This document shows positions 61,308-64,000 of a stretch of 64,000 nt of DNA, in pieces. The notes under the pieces are model-generated. The model saw nothing but the letters and a program-made list of their open reading frames with translations, was not told the DNA's origin and made no database searches. Both the position numbers and the translations under genes were made by a program. The stretch is from contig NZ_JAHXGQ010000003.1 of NCBI RefSeq assembly GCF_019375475.1, positions 496,001 to 560,000 of the forward strand, read 5' to 3'. Position 1 is the first letter of the stretch. Every line of letters begins with the position of its first letter. This DNA is from Saccharothrix obliqua. Its GTDB lineage: Bacteria > Actinomycetota > Actinomycetes > Mycobacteriales > Pseudonocardiaceae.

Positions 61308-62327
61308 TCACGGCACCAGGACGACCTTGCCGGTGACCGTGCCGGACTCGGCGAGCGCGACCGCGCGGGCCGCCTCGCGCAGCGGCACGCGTGCCGCGAC
61401 CTGCGCGCGGACACCGCCCGTCGCGAGCAGGCGGAGGACGGCGCCCAGGTCGTCGGCGAGCCGGGCCCGGAACGCGGCCCGGTCGCGGCGTCCCGCCCAG
61501 ATGTTGAAGAACGTGGCGCGGCGGCCGTTGGGCAGGGCGTTCCACAGCGCCAGGCGCGCGAACAGCTTCAGCACCGGCAGTCGGGACGACCCGCGCACGT
61601 CGCGGGTCGACGCGGTGCCGTAGGCGACGAGGACGCCGCGCGGGGCCAGCAGCCGGTAGGAGTCCACGATGCCGGGTCCGCCCACGTGGTCGAACACGGC
61701 GTCCACCCCGGACGGCGCGAGTTCGCGGACCCGTCGCGCCAGTCGCGGGTCGCGGTAGTCGACGGGTGTCGCGCCGAGCGCGCGGACGGCGTCGTGGTGG
61801 CGTGGCGAGGCGGTCCCGACCACCTCCGCGCCGGCGAGCCGGGCGAGTTGCACCAGGGTCGACCCGACACCGCCGTTCGCGCCGTGCACCAGGACGGTCT
61901 GCCCGGCGGTGACGCGGGCGACGCGGTGCAGCATCTGCCACGCCGTGATCCCGTTGACCACGAACGACTCGGCCTCGGCCGGGTCGACGCCGTCCGGCAC
62001 GGGCAGCAGGTCCGCCGCGTCGAGCAGCACGTGCTCGGCCCACCCGCCGGTCTTGGTGAGCGCGGCGAACCGCCTGCCGGTGAGGCCGGTGTCCACGCCG
62101 GGCCCGGTCGCGACCACCACGCCGACCACGTCGTAGCCGGGCACGAACGGGAACGGCGGCTGGTCGAAATACTTCGCCCGGCGCATCTGCTGCTCGGCGA
62201 AGGACACCCCCGTCGCCTCCACCCGGACCAGCGCCTGGCCGGGGCCGGGCGGCGGCAGGTCGCGGTGCCGCAGCTCCAGGCCCTCGGGTTCGACGACGCC
62301 GGGTAGGACGACTTCCAGTGCCCGCAT
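61308..62327 (-). CDS. Quinone-oxidoreductase-like MDR (zinc-independent)
   Basis: This is a 339-residue medium-chain reductase of the QOR group. The N-terminal substrate domain has VRVEATGVSFAEQQMRRAKY and PFPFVPGYDVVGVVVATGPG. The NADPH site is VLVHGANGGVGSTLVQLARL. The C-terminal tail ALAESGTVTGKVVLVP is diagnostic. Zinc-binding cysteines are absent. The start is ATG 62327 with GGGAG 7 bases upstream. It is alone between the SUKH-like gene and the DoxX gene; 90 bases upstream lie before it. Confidence 0.92.
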   Translation of the reverse strand: MRALEVVLPGVVEPEGLELRHRDLPPPGPGQALVRVEATGVSFAEQQMRRAKYFDQPPFPFVPGYDVVGVVVATGPGVDTGLTGRRFAALTKTGGWAEHVLLDAADLLPVPDGVDPAEAESFVVNGITAWQMLHRVARVTAGQTVLVHGANGGVGSTLVQLARLAGAEVVGTASPRHHDAVRALGATPVDYRDPRLARRVRELAPSGVDAVFDHVGGPGIVDSYRLLAPRGVLVAYGTASTRDVRGSSRLPVLKLFARLALWNALPNGRRATFFNIWAGRRDRAAFRARLADDLGAVLRLLATGGVRAQVAARVPLREAARAVALAESGTVTGKVVLVP

Positions 62328-62417
62328 GACGCACTCCCAGTATGTGTGGTTGACCAATCACTACTCAGGTCAGGCAAATTCCGGTTCAGGTGCCTGCTGA
62401 TAGGAGTGATTGAACAC

Positions 62418-62891
62418 TCACACTTGCGCGCCGTCAAGTCGCCGTTCGGTTCGGCGCTGCCCGACGATCACGGACACGGTGGCCGCGAGGAACACGAGTT
62501 GCATGATCGTGCGTGGCACCAGCGCGTCGCCGAACGAGGGGGACAGGCCCTCGTGCGCCGCGTGCACGTTGGCCGGGAACATCGCCACCAGCAGCACCGT
62601 CAGTCCGGTCGCGGCCCACTTCGCGGTGCGGTGCACCAGGAGTCCGGCGACGCCCGCGAGTTCGAGCAGTCCGGTGACGGTGACCAGCAGGCCCGGCGCG
62701 GGCAGGGCGGGCGGCACCATCGCGACGAGTTCGTCGCGCAGCCCGACGAAGTGCGCCAGTCCGGTCGCGGCGAACATGCCGGCCAGGCCCATCCGCACGG
62801 CGAACGGCCACGGCGCGATCCGCGTGACGCCCGCGGCGCGCAAGGCGGCGAGCGTGAGCGTGACGGCGACGAGGATGATCAGCGGCTCCAC
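62418..62891 (-). CDS. DoxX-like small membrane protein
   Basis: This 157-residue protein has four predicted membrane helices (about 2-22, 36-60, 65-90, 105-130), with FAVRMGLAGMFAATGLAHFV and PGLLVTVTGLLELAGVAGLL matching the DoxX/DUF4149-like group. GTG 62891 is chosen because GGAGG lies 5 bases upstream; a TTG at 62927 would place part of a TetR operator inside the coding region. It is divergent from a TetR-family gene with two operator-like palindromes between them, so it is the probable target of that regulator. Confidence 0.8.
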   Translation of the reverse strand: MEPLIILVAVTLTLAALRAAGVTRIAPWPFAVRMGLAGMFAATGLAHFVGLRDELVAMVPPALPAPGLLVTVTGLLELAGVAGLLVHRTAKWAATGLTVLLVAMFPANVHAAHEGLSPSFGDALVPRTIMQLVFLAATVSVIVGQRRTERRLDGAQV

Positions 62892-62913
62892 GGCCACCTC
62901 CGGGATCGGTGAA

Positions 62914-62962
62914 CTTGTCAGCGACAAGATGCCTGGCCGGCCCCAAACTTGTCAACGACTAG
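62914..62962. promoter_or_regulatory. Two TetR-type operator palindromes
   Basis: Box 1 is CTTGTC-AGC-GACAAG (62914-62928), a perfect inverted repeat. Box 2 is CTTGTC-AAC-GACTAG (62948-62962) with one mismatch. Their centres are 34 bp apart between the divergent DoxX and TetR genes, and box 2 overlaps the TetR promoter. Confidence 0.75.
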
Positions 62963-62969
62963 ATACCGC

Positions 62970-62984
62970 TAGGGTGGTGGCGTG
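62970..62984 (+). promoter_or_regulatory. Leaderless promoter: TAGGGT six bases before GTG
   Basis: TAGGGT (62970-62975), GGTGGC, then GTG 62982. TTGTCA at 62949 could serve as -35 with a short 15-bp spacer and lies within operator box 2, giving a simple autorepression mechanism. Confidence 0.55.
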
Positions 62985-63536
62985 ACGGACCGCCGCTACC
63001 ACCACGGAGACCTCCGCCGCGCCCTCCTCACCGCCGCCGTCGAGGCGATCGGGGAGAGCGGGCCCGGCGGGCTCGGCCTGCGCGACCTGGCCCGGCGCGT
63101 GGGGGTGTCGCACGCGGCACCCGTGCACCACTTCCGGGACAAGGCGGGGTTGCTCACCGCCCTGGCCGCCGAGGGCTTCGAGCTGCTGGCCCGCAGCCTG
63201 GCGGAAACCCGCGACCGCGGCGGTGACTTCATCGACCAGGGCGTCGCCTACGTGGAGTTCGCCGTGTCGCACAAGGCGCACTTCGAGGTCATGTTCCGAC
63301 CCGACCTCCACCACGCCGACGACCCCGACCTCACCGCCGCACGCGAGCGTGCGGGCGCGTTGCTGGCGGACGGCGTCACCGACGAGGAGGACCCGCGGGT
63401 CGCGGCGGTCGCGGCCTGGTCGCTCGTGCACGGTTTCGCGACGCTGTGGAACACCGGCGCCCTGTCGCGCGAGCACGACGAGGACCCGGCGGCGGTGGGC
63501 CGGCGGGTGGCCGCCTTCCTCTTCCGCCGTAGCTGA
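62982..63536 (+). CDS. TetR-family repressor
   Basis: This 184-residue regulator has an N-terminal HTH (about 10-55: LLTAAVEAIGESGPGGLGLR, DLARRVGVSHAAPVHHFRDK) and a C-terminal ligand domain of the TetR_C_13/WHG type (YVEFAVSHKAHFEVMFRPDL; VAAWSLVHGFATLWNTGALS). The GTG start lies directly after a TAGGGT box without a ribosome binding site. It is divergent from the DoxX-like gene and flanked by two CTTGTC-N3-GACAAG-type boxes, so it probably represses both. It ends 3 bases before the stop of the convergent monooxygenase gene. Confidence 0.93.
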   Translation: MTDRRYHHGDLRRALLTAAVEAIGESGPGGLGLRDLARRVGVSHAAPVHHFRDKAGLLTALAAEGFELLARSLAETRDRGGDFIDQGVAYVEFAVSHKAHFEVMFRPDLHHADDPDLTAARERAGALLADGVTDEEDPRVAAVAAWSLVHGFATLWNTGALSREHDEDPAAVGRRVAAFLFRRS

Positions 63537-63539
63537 GGC

Positions 63540-64000
63540 TCAGCCGAGTTCCGCGCGCACCTGCGGCAGGACCTCGGTGCCGAGGAGTTCGATCGCGGTC
63601 ATCACCAGCCGGTGCGGCACGCCGGACCAGTCCATGTGCATGGCGTACCGGTTGGCGCCGGTCAGCCTGCCGACCGAGATCAGGCGCTCGGCGATCTCGG
63701 CGGGGCTGCCCGCGAAGATCGAGGACGCGTCGCGGGTCCACGCGTCGTACTCGGCGCGGGACGGGACGGGCCAGCCGCGCGCCCGCGCGCCGTACTTCAT
63801 CGTCTCCAGCCAGTACGGGTAGTACGCGTCCTTGGCCGCCTGCGAATCCCGGGCAACCAGGCCGATCGCGCTCATCGTCACGTGCAGGTCGCCGGGCGCG
63901 TGGCCGCCCGCCTCGCCCGCGCGCCGGTACAGGTCGACCAGCGGCGCGAAGCGCTCCGGCTGCCCGCCGATCACGGCGTACACGACGGGCAGCCCGAGCA
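63540..64000 (-). CDS. LLM-class flavin-dependent monooxygenase, C-terminal part
   Basis: The visible 153 residues are the C-terminal part of a luciferase-like monooxygenase: VVYAVIGGQPERFAPLVDLY, GDLHVTMSAIGLVARDSQAA, YYPYWLETMKYGARARGWP, SSIFAGSPAEIAERLISVGR and a short HMDWSGVPHRLVMTAIELLG tail. These proteins use reduced FMN or F420 for oxygenation or dehydrogenation. The frame stays open to the window edge, so the N-terminal half, including the flavin-binding strands, is not seen. Confidence 0.88.
   Translation of the reverse strand, partial: LGLPVVYAVIGGQPERFAPLVDLYRRAGEAGGHAPGDLHVTMSAIGLVARDSQAAKDAYYPYWLETMKYGARARGWPVPSRAEYDAWTRDASSIFAGSPAEIAERLISVGRLTGANRYAMHMDWSGVPHRLVMTAIELLGTEVLPQVRAELG

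Overview
The window is very GC-rich, with strong G/C third-position bias, many GTG starts and several start codons sitting directly behind a TANNNT promoter box. Together with SARP, LuxR-GAF, DosS/DosR-type and S8/ricin-lectin genes this points to a filamentous actinomycete, most likely Pseudonocardiales (Saccharothrix/Lentzea-like). That taxonomic placement is inference.

Region 1 (1-3.5 kb) holds an MFS exporter followed by debris: a phytanoyl-CoA dioxygenase N-terminus fused head-on to the 5' end of a nuclease-like gene, a broken trypsin/nSTAND gene and an IS5-type transposase remnant. Region 2 (3.5-16.5 kb) is a two-gene secreted operon: a 2867-residue RHS/YD-repeat protein with a C-terminal DNA/RNA non-specific endonuclease, then a subtilisin-like protease carrying three complete ricin-type beta-trefoils. 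Region 3 (16.5-31.6 kb) is a recombination-scarred accessory zone. IS110, IS256, Tn3 and IS5 remnants, a DnaB-like helicase tail, a truncated ABC ATPase and both halves of a decayed DosS/DosR-type two-component pair lie between four intact genes that look like antiphage or stress-suicide genes: two large unrecognised proteins with HEPN-type RNxxAH motifs, and a two-gene operon of a PD-(D/E)xK-like helical-repeat protein translationally coupled to an Abi_C (HEPN) protein. That operon is my best candidate for an undescribed defence system.

Region 4 (31.7-36.3 kb) is a tightly overlapped CBS-USP-USP-CBS stress cluster converging on an ArsR-SulP transporter operon with a clear palindromic operator. 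Region 5 (37-41.2 kb) is a SARP-NB-ARC-TPR regulator with two DNA-binding heads, divergent from a secreted M23 peptidase; their shared intergenic region carries three hexamers at exactly 11-bp spacing, typical of SARP operators. Region 6 (41.5-54.3 kb, all minus strand) is a methyltransferase and LuxR regulator, then an apparent catabolic set: a branched-chain-amino-acid-type ABC importer (LivF, fused LivM-LivG, LivK, LivH), zinc alcohol dehydrogenase, O-methyltransferase-like protein, SDR, N,N-dimethylformamidase-large-subunit-like protein and an HSL-type esterase. The set could import and degrade an amide or ester compound.

Region 7 (54.8-64 kb) pairs a copper amine oxidase with a divergent histone-deacetylase/acetylpolyamine-amidohydrolase-like protein, which suggests acetylated amine catabolism. 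It is followed by AraC/NAD-binding, 6PGDH-like, SUKH-like, quinone oxidoreductase, DoxX/TetR and a truncated luciferase-like monooxygenase gene. Three G-rich imperfect repeat tracts sit in intergenic positions at 41.3, 49.5 and 58 kb. No tRNA, rRNA or CRISPR array was seen.
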